Positions 8,001 to 17,158 of a DNA stretch of 64,000 nucleotides are shown here, one piece after another; within the stretch, counting starts at the first letter, position 1; each line of letters starts with the position of its first letter. Made by a program: the position numbers and the translations under genes. This DNA comes from a virus. Below the pieces are notes generated by a model. That model did not search any database, was not told where the DNA came from, and saw only the letters and a program-made list of their open reading frames with translations. Where the stretch lies: the IMG/VR virus record IMGVR_UViG_3300023184_003179, positions 24,587 to 88,586 of that record; one strand, 5' to 3'.

Positions 8001-8315
8001 TTAGCGCATTATGTACTTGAGTGCTGATACTAGATCGTTAATTGATTGTGCTGCTGTAAAATATATATTTTTCTTTGCCCTGTCAGATTTATCAACATTT
8101 GCCATCCAAGTAGCCTTAAAAGACATCTTGGCAGCAATAGCCTGTAGTCTTACTATTTCAAGACTAGCAGCCTGCAAGGGAATATCTGGCTTAATAATAA
8201 TCTTTGCGATCATAGTTAGTGCAACGGTTAACTCTTCATCTTGCATATAGTCTGCAATTTCTGTTAAGCCATTAACCATATCAAGTGTTGTTTTTTGTGG
8301 TCCTGTGTCAGACAT
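8001..8315 (-). CDS. Hypothetical helical protein
   Basis: This is a 104-residue protein, predicted all-helical from its heptad-like Leu/Ile/Ala pattern (EELTVALTMIAKIIIK, then AASLEIVRLQAIAAKM). It has no cysteines, no signal peptide and no recognisable motif. ATG 8315 follows GAGGGGGAT, a strong ribosome site, and overlaps the end of the DxK nuclease-like gene by 8 bp. It is the last gene of the replication/recombination run before a new promoter at 7991. It may be a small accessory or scaffold protein of that run. I do not recognise its family. Confidence 0.65.
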   Translation of the reverse strand: MSDTGPQKTTLDMVNGLTEIADYMQDEELTVALTMIAKIIIKPDIPLQAASLEIVRLQAIAAKMSFKATWMANVDKSDRAKKNIYFTAAQSINDLVSALKYIMR

Positions 8316-8607
8316 TTTTATCCCCCTCTGTTAATTGTTCTAGCATGTTCATTTCAATTATAGCAAGTCTTACTTTTGTATTACCTTCTCCAAGAACAAC
8401 AACTATTGCAGGAGATTTATCTCTGCCAGCCTGTATGGAGTCTGTAACGGCTTTAGCCCATACGTCTTTGTTTAGAGTAAATGATTTATTGGCTTCTTTA
8501 AAATCAACAACAAAATTTCTCCAAGTTGCATCACCTTTTTGAGTATTACGACCAGAATTTTTGTGTTGCTTTGCACCAATTCTTTTTGATTCATTTTTTT
8601 CACTCAT
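8308..8607 (-). CDS. Small PD-(D/E)XK (Hjc-like) nuclease-like protein
   Basis: I take ATG 8607 (MSEKNES, 99 aa), which overlaps the upstream stop (ATGAGTGA) and follows AAGGA. The longer frame starting at 8700 only shadows the zinc-ribbon gene. The sequence AKQHKNSGRNTQKGDATW, FVVDFKEANKSF, then AIVVVLGEG matches the pattern of small phage endonuclease-like proteins with Asp in GDA and D-x-K in VDFK, the core of the PD-(D/E)XK fold. The basic N-terminus suits DNA binding. A junction-resolving or repair role is likely from family and context, though a RuvC-like enzyme is also encoded nearby. Confidence 0.65.
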   Translation of the reverse strand: MSEKNESKRIGAKQHKNSGRNTQKGDATWRNFVVDFKEANKSFTLNKDVWAKAVTDSIQAGRDKSPAIVVVLGEGNTKVRLAIIEMNMLEQLTEGDKNV

Positions 8608-8785
8608 CAATAAAATCCTTTTTCTTTTTCTTTTGAGGTAAAAGTCCAACTTTTGAAATATGTTTTTTTGAACACATCCATGTTGCATCCCCTGATTCAA
8701 TCCAATATCTTAAAGATGTTACTTCTTCTTGACAAGTTTTACAAGGAAACTTACCAGGGTATACAGAAAACTTTTTATCAAGCAT
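8600..8785 (-). CDS. Small zinc-ribbon protein
   Basis: A 61-residue protein with CKTC (residues 15-18) and WMCSKKH (near residue 38) giving a C-x2-C...C-x3-H type metal site, and a very basic C-terminus with a run of five lysines. It overlaps the recombinase gene upstream and the nuclease-like gene downstream, as expected for an operon member. I have seen very similar short proteins (LDKKFSVYPGKFPC start) in aquatic phage genomes without a known function. It is probably a nucleic-acid-binding accessory factor. Confidence 0.7.
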   Translation of the reverse strand: MLDKKFSVYPGKFPCKTCQEEVTSLRYWIESGDATWMCSKKHISKVGLLPQKKKKKDFIDE

Positions 8786-9791
8786 TAATTATTTTTAACT
8801 TAAGTTGTTCTTGCAACTCTAAGTCTTCCTTAACTCTATTAATAAAGCCATCACGTCCTTGCACCTTTGTACCATCATCTAGTTGATACCAAGCACCAGT
8901 TCTGTTAACAAGCCCCATTGACTCTGCAGTATCAACAAGATCGCCAATTGTATCAAGCCCAATGTCATCACCTCTGAAATAAAAGTCATATTCTCCAGAT
9001 TGGAAACCTGGTGAAGTTTTAGAGAATTGAAGTTCCCAGCGAATTTTTCTGCCAGTTTTTTCTTCAATTAATTTATCTCCAACTTTAATCTTACCTTTAA
9101 TTGCTTGATTATCTGATTCAGAAGAAAATAGTTTTATAATGCAAGATGAATAAAACTTTGTAGCCTGTCCACCAGAAGGCTGTTGACTTGTATACATTGC
9201 ATTAATATTATTGCGTGATTGAGAGATAAGCACTAACAATGTTGGCTTAACTTTATTATTAGCATAATTTAACATTTTCCAAGCATTACTAAAGTCACGA
9301 GACTCTGCACCAATTTGTTTAGTATTTTCAAGAGCCTTCATCTCATCTGAATCTTTTTCAAAATATATTGCAGGAAGCATTGATGTAATAGAGTCTACAA
9401 CAATTAAATCTACTCCAGCATTCATTAACCCAACACCAACATCAACCATATCGCTGATTGTTCTTGCTTGTGAATAAATTAATTTAGTTGGATCTACACC
9501 CAATTGTTTTGCCCAGTCTTCAGAGTAAGACATTTCTGAATCAATCCATGCACAAACTTTGCCTTCTTTTTGTGCTAATGCAATCATTTGTAGACACATT
9601 GATGATTTGGCTGAAGACTTGCTTCCCCAAATAAGAACTTGACGACCATATGGAAGTCCACCACCTAATGCACGATTCAATCCAAAACTTGGAGTTGGTT
9701 GATACTCAAAAGTAATTCCTTCTCCTGTACTTAAACGCTTACGCAATCTGGGATCTAGTTGTGCTAATACATCTTCTACGCTAACTGACAT
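8778..9791 (-). CDS. uvsX: UvsX/RecA-like recombinase
   Basis: The 337-residue RecA-fold ATPase catalyses strand exchange and recombination-dependent replication. A P-loop at residues 56-63 reads GSKSSAKS, with Ala where RecA has Gly. T4 UvsX also departs from the Gly (GPSKSFKS), so this fits the UvsX branch. Walker B is VDLIVVDSITS, with an upstream conserved CAWIDSEMSYS. The region QSRNNINAMYTSQQPSGGQATKFYSS corresponds to DNA-binding loop L2 and the following strand. The C-terminal part is specific to the phage. It starts at ATG 9791 after GGAGGATG and overlaps the polymerase end. The neighbours (polymerase, nucleases, resolvase) support the role. Confidence 0.9.
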   Translation of the reverse strand: MSVSVEDVLAQLDPRLRKRLSTGEGITFEYQPTPSFGLNRALGGGLPYGRQVLIWGSKSSAKSSMCLQMIALAQKEGKVCAWIDSEMSYSEDWAKQLGVDPTKLIYSQARTISDMVDVGVGLMNAGVDLIVVDSITSMLPAIYFEKDSDEMKALENTKQIGAESRDFSNAWKMLNYANNKVKPTLLVLISQSRNNINAMYTSQQPSGGQATKFYSSCIIKLFSSESDNQAIKGKIKVGDKLIEEKTGRKIRWELQFSKTSPGFQSGEYDFYFRGDDIGLDTIGDLVDTAESMGLVNRTGAWYQLDDGTKVQGRDGFINRVKEDLELQEQLKLKIINA

Positions 9792-12700
9792 TTACATCCT
9801 CCATTATTACTGTGCCATCTTTTGTTTTGCCAAAACTAAATCTATAAGCGTTTCCTTCTTGAATATGCATATACGCTTTTGGAAATGCAGTTGGAAATAC
9901 TGTAACAGAATGCAAATCTCTTGCAGTATCTGCTAAAGTAAGCGATGCCATTTTTTTTCCAGTTTTTGTAATTCTTGATTTAAAAGAAACAACAAACATT
10001 TCATCATCTTTGTATGGCAGTTGTTTATAGTTTAAAAATTTTACAAGAGCATCTGATGAACTTTTTAATTCATCAACTGGTATTGCAGACAAAATACGAT
10101 TATCACTTACTAAAATCAAACAAGTTTTTCCAGTTTCAATTTTTGTTTGTTCTTCGTCAAAAATTCCAACACTACCAGTCTTATCAAGTATTTCAACTCT
10201 TGACCAGCCTTTACCACGTTTAATTGATTTAACCATGCCCATAATGATAAATGATCCTTTTTCTTCAAAATCTTCAATTGGTTGAATAAAGGCATAATAG
10301 TGCGAAGGAACTGTAATATTAAATTCTGGAAGATTTAAATATTCATATAGGTTTTCTTTAATTTCATTGTCGTTACGTGGATTATCAACAAAAGTTGCTG
10401 CTCCAGTTAATCTTAATGCGCTTAGTGCTCTACTGTTTACTCCATTACCTTTAGTAAATGTAAACTCTTCAAGTTCTTTGTAAGTAGCAAATGGTCTTGC
10501 TGCAATATATTTAGATGCAATATTATCTGAAATAAATTTAATTCCAGTTAGTCCAAAACGAATTCCCTTACCTTCAATTTTAAAATCTAGATCTGAATCA
10601 TTAATGTGTGGAAGTTTAACTGAAATACCCATGCGTTTTGCTTCAATTAAATATTCTGTACGACCATCTTTATCTTTTTCATTTTTAAGAAGGGCAAACA
10701 TAAACTCTAACGGATAGTAGTATTTGAGCCACGCTGTCCAATACGAGAGAGTACTGTAAGCAACGGCATGCGATTTGTTAAACGAGTAGCCTGCATGTGC
10801 TTCAAAATCATGCCACAAATCCAAAGCGGAATTAGGAGTAATATACCTAGAGGCACCAGTAACAAACCTATCACGGAATTCATCAAATTCTTTCGCATCT
10901 TTTTTCTTTCCAATAATTTTACGAACTTTGTCAGCCTCTGCCATTGTCATTCCACCTAGATGAACGCAAGCCTGCATAACTTGTTCCTGATATAGAATAC
11001 ACCCATATGTATCGCTAGTAAAATCTTTCATAATTTGATGTATATAAGATACATTTTGCTTACCGTGTTTACGAGCAATATAGTCTTTACCAATTGTATT
11101 CATTGCTCCTGGACGCACTAGTGCATTTGAGGCTGCTAGTTCATTAAAATTCTTTACCCCCATTTTTACTAGAAGGTTTGTGTATGGAGTTGCTTCACAC
11201 TGAAACACACCCTTAGTGTATCCATCAGAAAGCATCTCATAAATCTTTGAATCTGCCATGTCAAGAGTAAGTAGGTCAACATCTACATAGTGATTTTCTT
11301 TAATCATAGATACTGCATCTTGAATAACGCTCAAAGTTTTTAGTCCAAGAGCATCAATTTTAATTAAGCCAATTTTTTCTGCTTCACTCATATCAATTCC
11401 AACAACAGGAATTCTTTCATCTGATCCTGGTGACGAACGAGTTTCTAATGGAGCATATCTAAATATTGGATCTTTACTTGTTACAACTCCTGCTGCGTGA
11501 ATTCCAGTACCACGAATTCTTCCACGTAACTGATCTCCATATATAACAACTTCTGGATATTTTTCTCTAAACCAAACAGTATTCTTGGATGTGCAAAACT
11601 CATCCCAAGTATCAACAAGTTTAAGAACTTTATTAACATCTGTTAAAGGAATATCAAGAACTCTAGAAACGTCTCTTACTACTCCTTTATCTTTAAATTC
11701 AAGGAATGTAGCAATAGATGCAACGTGTCTATACTGTCTAACTAAATAATCTTTTACATCATCACGTCTTGTGTCTTGAATATCTGTATCAATATCAGGA
11801 AAGTCATTACGCTCTGGATTAATAAATCTAAAGAAAAGAAGTCCGTGTTCTAATGGATCAATATCTGTAATTCCAAGTAGATAACAAACTAATGATCCAG
11901 CAGAAGAACCACGACCAGGACCAACCATGATGTTTTCTTTTTTAGCCCAAGAAATCATATTTTGAACTACAAGAAAATATGGTGCAAACTTTTTATCCCG
12001 AATAATTGCAAGTTCTTCGTCTAATCTTTGTTCATAAATGTCATTGCCGAGCCAATTAGAGTTAAGTCTTTTTTCTTCTAATGCAGTAAATGCTAAGTTT
12101 GCCAACTCTTGATCTGGATTTTTATATTGAACTGGAAGAAGGTTTAACCCATCTTTAATGTCATAGTCTTCTACTGTATCTGCTAATTTTAATGTATTGT
12201 TGTAAATATCTGTCCTATTAATACCCTGCGCTTCCATAGCAGACTTAATTTCTTCATATGACAACAAGTGAATATCAAATTTGTTAAAGGTAATTTGACG
12301 ATCTTCTCCATAAAGATAGTCAAGGCGAGACATCATATTTTCTTTCTTTTTAGACTTTTCATATGATGCTTCTTTATTTACTTTAGCATGTGTATTCATG
12401 AGTAATTTAAACTCTTGAATCTCTCTTTGAGATGTGTCTGAATGGTGGCAGTCTGGAGTTACAACAACATCAATTTTAAATTCATCAGCAAGTTCAATAA
12501 GATGTTTATTAATTTCTGGAGTGTTGTGTGGCATAACCTCAATGTAATAATCACTACCAAAAGTATCTTTAAACCACTGTATATGTTTCTTTGCAAGAGC
12601 AAATTCATTTTCTTCAAGCGCCTTTACAATAACGCTACTTGGACATGCAGAGGTTACAATAATTCCTTCTCTGTATTTTTTAAGAATTTCAAAGTCAAAC

Positions 12701-13068
12701 CTTGGCTTTTTAAAAAATCCGTCTGTCCATGCTATTTCACTAATTTTATTTAAATTTTCTAAACCTAATTGGTTCTTGGCTAGAAGGACTATATGGTTAT
12801 AGACAAGATCTTGTTGACCTTTTCTTTCAGACTTATCTCTGCGGTCAGAGATGTCTGCACACATATAGCCTTCTAGACCAAGTATTGGCTTAATACCCTT
12901 TTCTTTTGCAGCACGGTACATTTCTCTGTGACCAGATAGTGAACCATGATCTGTAATTGCAAGAGCGGTCATACCCAACTTGCTAGCACGGTCAACGTAC
13001 TCTTGTGGAGTCGCTACGCCGTCAAATAGGGAGTAGTGAGTATGAACATGTAAGCCTACGTAACTCAT
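9781..13068 (-). CDS. dnaE: DNA polymerase III alpha subunit (DnaE-like, C family)
   Basis: A 1095-residue C-family replicative polymerase. The N-terminal PHP domain is intact (HVHTHYSLFDG at residues 7-17, then AITDHGSLSGH, PILGLEGYM and TPDCHHSD), so it may proofread. The polymerase core has PGRGSSAGSLVCYLLG and the catalytic PDIDTDIQD. Later motifs include YQEQVMQACVHLGGM and FNKSHAVAYS. An OB-fold-like region follows near residue 960 and the end is shorter than in bacterial DnaE (about 1160). It is the phage's own replicase. No family A or B polymerase occurs in the window. It ends 10 bp inside the recombinase gene and starts 1 nt after the SSB-like gene. Confidence 0.95.
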   Translation of the reverse strand: MSYVGLHVHTHYSLFDGVATPQEYVDRASKLGMTALAITDHGSLSGHREMYRAAKEKGIKPILGLEGYMCADISDRRDKSERKGQQDLVYNHIVLLAKNQLGLENLNKISEIAWTDGFFKKPRFDFEILKKYREGIIVTSACPSSVIVKALEENEFALAKKHIQWFKDTFGSDYYIEVMPHNTPEINKHLIELADEFKIDVVVTPDCHHSDTSQREIQEFKLLMNTHAKVNKEASYEKSKKKENMMSRLDYLYGEDRQITFNKFDIHLLSYEEIKSAMEAQGINRTDIYNNTLKLADTVEDYDIKDGLNLLPVQYKNPDQELANLAFTALEEKRLNSNWLGNDIYEQRLDEELAIIRDKKFAPYFLVVQNMISWAKKENIMVGPGRGSSAGSLVCYLLGITDIDPLEHGLLFFRFINPERNDFPDIDTDIQDTRRDDVKDYLVRQYRHVASIATFLEFKDKGVVRDVSRVLDIPLTDVNKVLKLVDTWDEFCTSKNTVWFREKYPEVVIYGDQLRGRIRGTGIHAAGVVTSKDPIFRYAPLETRSSPGSDERIPVVGIDMSEAEKIGLIKIDALGLKTLSVIQDAVSMIKENHYVDVDLLTLDMADSKIYEMLSDGYTKGVFQCEATPYTNLLVKMGVKNFNELAASNALVRPGAMNTIGKDYIARKHGKQNVSYIHQIMKDFTSDTYGCILYQEQVMQACVHLGGMTMAEADKVRKIIGKKKDAKEFDEFRDRFVTGASRYITPNSALDLWHDFEAHAGYSFNKSHAVAYSTLSYWTAWLKYYYPLEFMFALLKNEKDKDGRTEYLIEAKRMGISVKLPHINDSDLDFKIEGKGIRFGLTGIKFISDNIASKYIAARPFATYKELEEFTFTKGNGVNSRALSALRLTGAATFVDNPRNDNEIKENLYEYLNLPEFNITVPSHYYAFIQPIEDFEEKGSFIIMGMVKSIKRGKGWSRVEILDKTGSVGIFDEEQTKIETGKTCLILVSDNRILSAIPVDELKSSSDALVKFLNYKQLPYKDDEMFVVSFKSRITKTGKKMASLTLADTARDLHSVTVFPTAFPKAYMHIQEGNAYRFSFGKTKDGTVIMEDVNVS

Positions 13069-13069
13069 T

Positions 13070-13726
13070 TTACCAATCTGTGTTGGTTGATGAAGTTACA
13101 GATGGAGTATCAAACCCCAAATAGAATGCTTCTTGTTCAGCATAAGGAATTTTCTTTAGTGCTAACTCAAGAGGGTATGGCTTAAGTGCTGCCCAGTCAA
13201 ACGGTTCTTTATCTGGTGCAGATGGAATTAGCGTATAACTTGTTTCAGTGCCCTGACCATTACGCTTTAACTTCCATGAAATATTTGAGATGCTTCCTGT
13301 TTCAAGAGCATATTCACGAATAGTATTAAATGCAGATTGCTTGCTTACGCCCATTGACCAAATAGCCACGTATGGCGCTTCAATTCCATCATCTACAAGT
13401 ACGTTGCAATAAAAACGAAGACGTGCTCTCCAGCCAGCCTTTGGATCTTTGCGATGCATTTCTTCAGCCCAGTCACGGCCCTCAGATTCCATAGTATCTA
13501 CAGCCTTACGCTTATAGTCTTTTGGATTTGTGTGTTCTTTAACAACCAGTGCTAATCCACGTTCTGGATTATAGTTTGCAGAGTCTTCATCAAGTTCTTC
13601 AATGAATCTGATCTTTGCAGATTGTCCATCAGCAAGTTTTAACCATCTTACCTTTGGTGAGTTTTCGTCATACTTTGGTTTATCAACTAGGGCATTAATG
13701 TTCTTGAGTCCCTTTACAATAGTCAT
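13070..13726 (-). CDS. Single-stranded DNA-binding protein-like
   Basis: A 218-residue protein with no cysteine cluster and a beta-rich centre, RARLRFYCNVLVDDG then APYVAIWSMGV, followed by a helix (KQSAFNTIREYALE) and a second beta region (ISWKLKRNG...SYTLIPS). This OB-fold-like layout, the aromatic/basic surface, and the position between primase and polymerase match phage ssDNA-binding proteins. The C-terminus ends Ser/Thr-rich with a terminal DW rather than a long acidic tail, so it is not a typical bacterial SSB. AAAGGA precedes the start ATG. The call depends on context and fold pattern and remains provisional. Confidence 0.6.
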   Translation of the reverse strand: MTIVKGLKNINALVDKPKYDENSPKVRWLKLADGQSAKIRFIEELDEDSANYNPERGLALVVKEHTNPKDYKRKAVDTMESEGRDWAEEMHRKDPKAGWRARLRFYCNVLVDDGIEAPYVAIWSMGVSKQSAFNTIREYALETGSISNISWKLKRNGQGTETSYTLIPSAPDKEPFDWAALKPYPLELALKKIPYAEQEAFYLGFDTPSVTSSTNTDW

Positions 13727-13751
13727 ATTATTTTTTCCTTTTCTGTTTTAT

Positions 13752-14675
13752 CTATCTTAACATACCAATAATAGAATTGTCAAACTGAAATTCCAGTTTT
13801 TTAATTGCATCATCATCCATGTCGCCTATATCTTTGTATTTTTTATCTATATAAACTGATGTAACTATAGATCCAAGTTTTTCAATTAACTTATCTCTCA
13901 TTATTACACCAGCATCGTCGTTATCTGCAATCAGTACAACGTTATTAAAATATTTTTCTAATAACTTTATCTGTGCTGCAGAAACATTTGCCCCTAGGGT
14001 AGCAACCGCAGGGAATCCAACTTGGTCTAGTCTAATTGCATCAAAAGATGATTCAACAACATAAACAGTGCTTGATGCTTTAATTCTATGAAGATTAAAC
14101 AATACCTTACCTTTTGGCAATCCAGGTGTATTTTTAAATTCTTTTCCCTCAACAGTTCTAGCAACAAACCCTATACACATTCCATCTGGTGAGTGTATTG
14201 GTATTGTTACTGAGTCTTGTTTTTCTGAATATCCAAGATTAAATTTATTGATAGATTCTTTTGTAATACTTCTTCCTTCAAAATATCTAACTGCCCTTGG
14301 AGACTCTAATGCTTGATTAGTTAATCTTTTAATTAGAAGTTCATCATATTGTACAAATTCTGGTTTTTCAACCAAAGCCCTGTTAACTGAATCTTCAATG
14401 TTTGTTTCTTGTTCTTTGCTTTTAATATATCTAATTGATTCAAAATATGTTCTGTTAGATGTATACATTATAAATTCAATAAGACTTTTTGTTGTTTGGC
14501 ATCCAAAACAAAAAAACGTTCCATGATCTTTTGATACTTCTCCAGCAGGAGTTCTATTGTTATTGTGATATGGACAAAAGACAATATAGTCAGTTCCATA
14601 CTCTGCTTCAATATCAATTCCAGCACCAGTTAAAACACGACGTACCTGTTCTGCCGTATATATATCTTTAACCAT
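13752..14675 (-). CDS. dnaG: DNA primase (CHC2 zinc finger plus TOPRIM)
   Basis: This 307-residue primase lays RNA primers for the DnaE-like polymerase. The CHC2 zinc finger is complete: C34, H37, C56 and C59 (CPYH and CFGC). The TOPRIM domain is visible as VYVVESSFDAIRL (catalytic Glu), GANVSAAQ and LIADNDDAG (Asp pair). The usual C-terminal helicase-interaction domain is absent: the protein stops soon after TOPRIM, about half the length of bacterial DnaG. The separate DnaB-like gene sits just upstream with one gene between. ATG 14675 overlaps the stop of the preceding gene, so translation is coupled. Confidence 0.93.
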   Translation of the reverse strand: MVKDIYTAEQVRRVLTGAGIDIEAEYGTDYIVFCPYHNNNRTPAGEVSKDHGTFFCFGCQTTKSLIEFIMYTSNRTYFESIRYIKSKEQETNIEDSVNRALVEKPEFVQYDELLIKRLTNQALESPRAVRYFEGRSITKESINKFNLGYSEKQDSVTIPIHSPDGMCIGFVARTVEGKEFKNTPGLPKGKVLFNLHRIKASSTVYVVESSFDAIRLDQVGFPAVATLGANVSAAQIKLLEKYFNNVVLIADNDDAGVIMRDKLIEKLGSIVTSVYIDKKYKDIGDMDDDAIKKLEFQFDNSIIGMLR

Positions 14676-15406
14676 TATTTATATTCTTTTCTTGTCCAAA
14701 ATTTATATTTATATGTTCTAATAAATCTTGTTTTTACTATGTTGTCAAGAATAAAATCTGTTGATGCATCCCTATCCTTTTTTTCTGAAATCCAGGACTC
14801 TCTTTTTATTGGTATTAATTGTGCTATTGGAGTTCCCTCTGGAATTATTCCAATAAAATTATCTTTTATAAAAAATGGAAGAAAAAGTTTATTTGGATAT
14901 TTATCTGTATCAACAAAAGCAGTTAATGTTGTAAATGGTAAATCATATCTTTGTGATGGATGAGTAATCCAAGTACTATACCCAGGTGGTGTTTTAATTA
15001 TCCAATCTACTGACCAGCGAAATGAAGTTGGATTGTGTCCAGTTGGGATTGGAAAATTTCCTAAAGTGCGATCATCTTGAATATCTGCTGGGTCCCATTT
15101 AATTCCCCACTCAATATATGGTGAATATCCTTCCTCTGCGCTGTTTGTAACTAAAATATCACATGGAGTAACAAATTGATATCCAGATGTGACTGAATCA
15201 ACCAATGGAACACAAAGTTTAAATGTTCCTATATCGTTATTTCCTGATTTAAATGCTTTTATCATATTGTTTTGATTATTTGAAAATAATTTTTGATTTC
15301 TATACCAAGTTGGGACATTGCTTGTTGATGGTTTTGGAATATCTAAAATAAATTTAGCAGCATCATTACCTTCTTGAAAAATAATTTTTTTATTTTTTTT
15401 AAACAT
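14675..15406 (-). CDS. Uncharacterised GYS/TPGTPI-type protein, paralogue 1 of 3
   Basis: A 243-residue protein of a family present three times here (also 54151-54876 and 60804-61535). Shared blocks, in order: VPTWYRN; CVPLVDSVTSGY then PCDI; IIKTPPGYST; a Pro/Arg segment HPSQRYDLPF; FVDTDKY; and a C-terminal block of the form IPEGTPIAQLIPIKRESW. The last block resembles the end of a cupin-like double-stranded beta helix, but I see no sure metal ligands. I believe related phage proteins are listed as DUF6065 (memory, unchecked). ATG 15406 with GAGGAT fits its paralogues' lengths better than a longer frame. It sits oddly between the helicase and primase genes. Confidence 0.8.
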   Translation of the reverse strand: MFKKNKKIIFQEGNDAAKFILDIPKPSTSNVPTWYRNQKLFSNNQNNMIKAFKSGNNDIGTFKLCVPLVDSVTSGYQFVTPCDILVTNSAEEGYSPYIEWGIKWDPADIQDDRTLGNFPIPTGHNPTSFRWSVDWIIKTPPGYSTWITHPSQRYDLPFTTLTAFVDTDKYPNKLFLPFFIKDNFIGIIPEGTPIAQLIPIKRESWISEKKDRDASTDFILDNIVKTRFIRTYKYKFWTRKEYK

Positions 15407-16625
15407 TTTTATCCTCATAATCCTTATAGCGATAGTACCCTCTATCAAAATCTACTTGAACTAAAAAGTCACCCATAAAACCATTTCTATTTTTTCTAAA
15501 TACGCATTCAATAATATCACTATTCGTAGCACGACCAAGAGCCATAACCCAGTCAGCATCGTATGCAATTTGTCTTGACCAAGCAGTCTGTCCAAGAGTT
15601 GGGGGACTAGACAAATCTTTAACATCATCTGGTGTAGCAGAAGAGATAGCCATAATTGGAACTTCTTCGCTAATAGACATAAGTTTTAATTCACGAGAAA
15701 GATTCTTCATGCGAACTGTTTCATTATCTGATTTTTGATTTGGAGACATAAGTTGTAAATAATCAACAACAACAAAGTCTGGCTTGTACTGATCAATCTT
15801 TCCACGTATAACTGAAGGAGTTACTTCTCCACCACTGTCATTAGATATGATGTGAAACTCTGGTTTACCCTGCAACTTATCAGCATGCCATTTTTTAAGC
15901 ATATCAATTTCTACTTCGCCATTGCTTAGTTTACGATGAGACCAAAGACCTTCACCCATAATTGCAAACACACGATTACGTACTTCTGTTTCAGACATTT
16001 CAAGACTTATAACAAGTGGACTGCGACCCTGTTTCCAAGCCTGTACAGCAAAATACAGAGCCAGCCAAGACTTTCCAATACCTGGATATGCAAGGAATAC
16101 TCCAAGTTGTCCTGGCATAATTCCAGATGGTAAATAATTATCAAATCCAGGAAGGCCAGTCTTGATTCCAACCTGTCCAAGGTCTTGCATTTTCTTTACA
16201 TTTTCAAAATAAGCAACTGCAGAATCAAGATCAGTTACTTCAATATCTCTAATTGCAGCAGTATTCTTTTTAAGTTCTGATGTCTTAGTAATTAAATGTT
16301 CAAGAGCATTATTGCCATTACCACTTTGAACTTCACCTGCTGCATTACGTAAAATATCTTTAAGGCTATCATTTAAATATTCTGATTGCAATTCTTCAAG
16401 GTGATGCTTTGTTGCCCCAACTCCTTCTACTGGAGCAAAATCTCTAAACTTTTCTACAACTAATGATGTTGGTGGAACTGATTGATTATTTTCTGAATAC
16501 TGTCTAATAAAATTCCAGACATCATTATGAGTTCTTAAAAGATTATCAACATTGGCTTGCAAAAGTACGTGAATCTGTTTATCGTTTAATACTGCAGTAA
16601 TTAATTTTGCTTCTGTATTATTCAC
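15399..16625 (-). CDS. dnaB: Replicative DNA helicase (DnaB-like)
   Basis: A 408-residue RecA-fold helicase. The N-terminal about 130 residues are helical, as in DnaB. A linker leads to KTGLPGFDNYLPSGIMPGQ, the conserved entry to the motor. Walker A is AYPGIGKS (residues 179-186), followed by ISLEMSETEV (H1a-type Glu), Walker B FVVVDYLQLM, and a late DnaB motif, VMALGRAT and CVFRKNRNG (arginine finger region). It is somewhat shorter than bacterial DnaB (about 470). It would load at the phage origin and work with the primase at 13752. It overlaps its upstream neighbour, a possible loader, by 8 bp. Confidence 0.93.
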   Translation of the reverse strand: MNNTEAKLITAVLNDKQIHVLLQANVDNLLRTHNDVWNFIRQYSENNQSVPPTSLVVEKFRDFAPVEGVGATKHHLEELQSEYLNDSLKDILRNAAGEVQSGNGNNALEHLITKTSELKKNTAAIRDIEVTDLDSAVAYFENVKKMQDLGQVGIKTGLPGFDNYLPSGIMPGQLGVFLAYPGIGKSWLALYFAVQAWKQGRSPLVISLEMSETEVRNRVFAIMGEGLWSHRKLSNGEVEIDMLKKWHADKLQGKPEFHIISNDSGGEVTPSVIRGKIDQYKPDFVVVDYLQLMSPNQKSDNETVRMKNLSRELKLMSISEEVPIMAISSATPDDVKDLSSPPTLGQTAWSRQIAYDADWVMALGRATNSDIIECVFRKNRNGFMGDFLVQVDFDRGYYRYKDYEDKNV

Positions 16626-16926
16626 TAATCCACTTCCTTGCTAGTTCCCTGCGTTCTTTTCTTTCTTTAATATCTTGCTCTACTTCTAGTTTACCATTAA
16701 GAATTTTTTCTGCATTGTATGCAAAATAATTCCAAGTAGGATTTTCTGCTATTTTAAAATAATAATCTAATAAATCATAACATTGAGAAATACCGTATGA
16801 TTCAACAAGAGCATCTGCAGCCCATTGTTCAACATTAAGATTCATATTAGACTTGGCTTCGTATCTTTGTAGATGTAATTTATTATATCTACTTAGCAAA
16901 GCCATACGGTCTTTGCGTTCAGCCAT
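16618..16926 (-). CDS. Hypothetical helical protein next to helicase (possible loader)
   Basis: A 102-residue charged, helical protein with aromatic-rich centre (QCYDLLDYYFKIAENPTWNYF) and a basic C-terminal helix. It has no cysteines and no membrane segment. Its ATG follows GAGGAC, and it overlaps the helicase start by 8 bp. Small helical proteins immediately upstream of phage DnaB genes are often helicase loaders, which makes that role a reasonable guess, but no loader motif can be identified. Otherwise it is unrecognised. Confidence 0.65.
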   Translation of the reverse strand: MAERKDRMALLSRYNKLHLQRYEAKSNMNLNVEQWAADALVESYGISQCYDLLDYYFKIAENPTWNYFAYNAEKILNGKLEVEQDIKERKERRELARKWISE

Positions 16927-16927
16927 A

Positions 16928-17140
16928 TTAGTCCTCTATGAGTGATTCTTTTGCGTCTTTTACCTTTTGAATAACTTGATTCTCAACAAATGTATAAACA
17001 CGATCCATTGCATCGCTAGTTGTTTCACCTTGACGCACTTGATCTACTACTCCAAGATCAACTCTTAGAGATTGAAAATTACCTAAATTTAATGTGTATC
17101 CTAATGTTGCTGATACCTTTGTGCTGTTATTTTCTTCCAT
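16928..17140 (-). CDS. Hypothetical 70-residue protein
   Basis: A small acidic protein. The first half is beta-like (VSATLGYTLNLGNFQSLRVDLG) and the second helical (SDAMDRVYTFVENQVIQK). It lies 1 nt upstream of the helicase-accessory gene and 18 nt downstream of the MerR-like gene, at the head of the replication run. From memory, very similar small proteins accompany replication genes in other phages, but I can name no function. The GTGGGG before ATG is a modest ribosome site. Confidence 0.65.
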   Translation of the reverse strand: MEENNSTKVSATLGYTLNLGNFQSLRVDLGVVDQVRQGETTSDAMDRVYTFVENQVIQKVKDAKESLIED

Positions 17141-17158
17141 ACCCCACCATTTCTTCTA

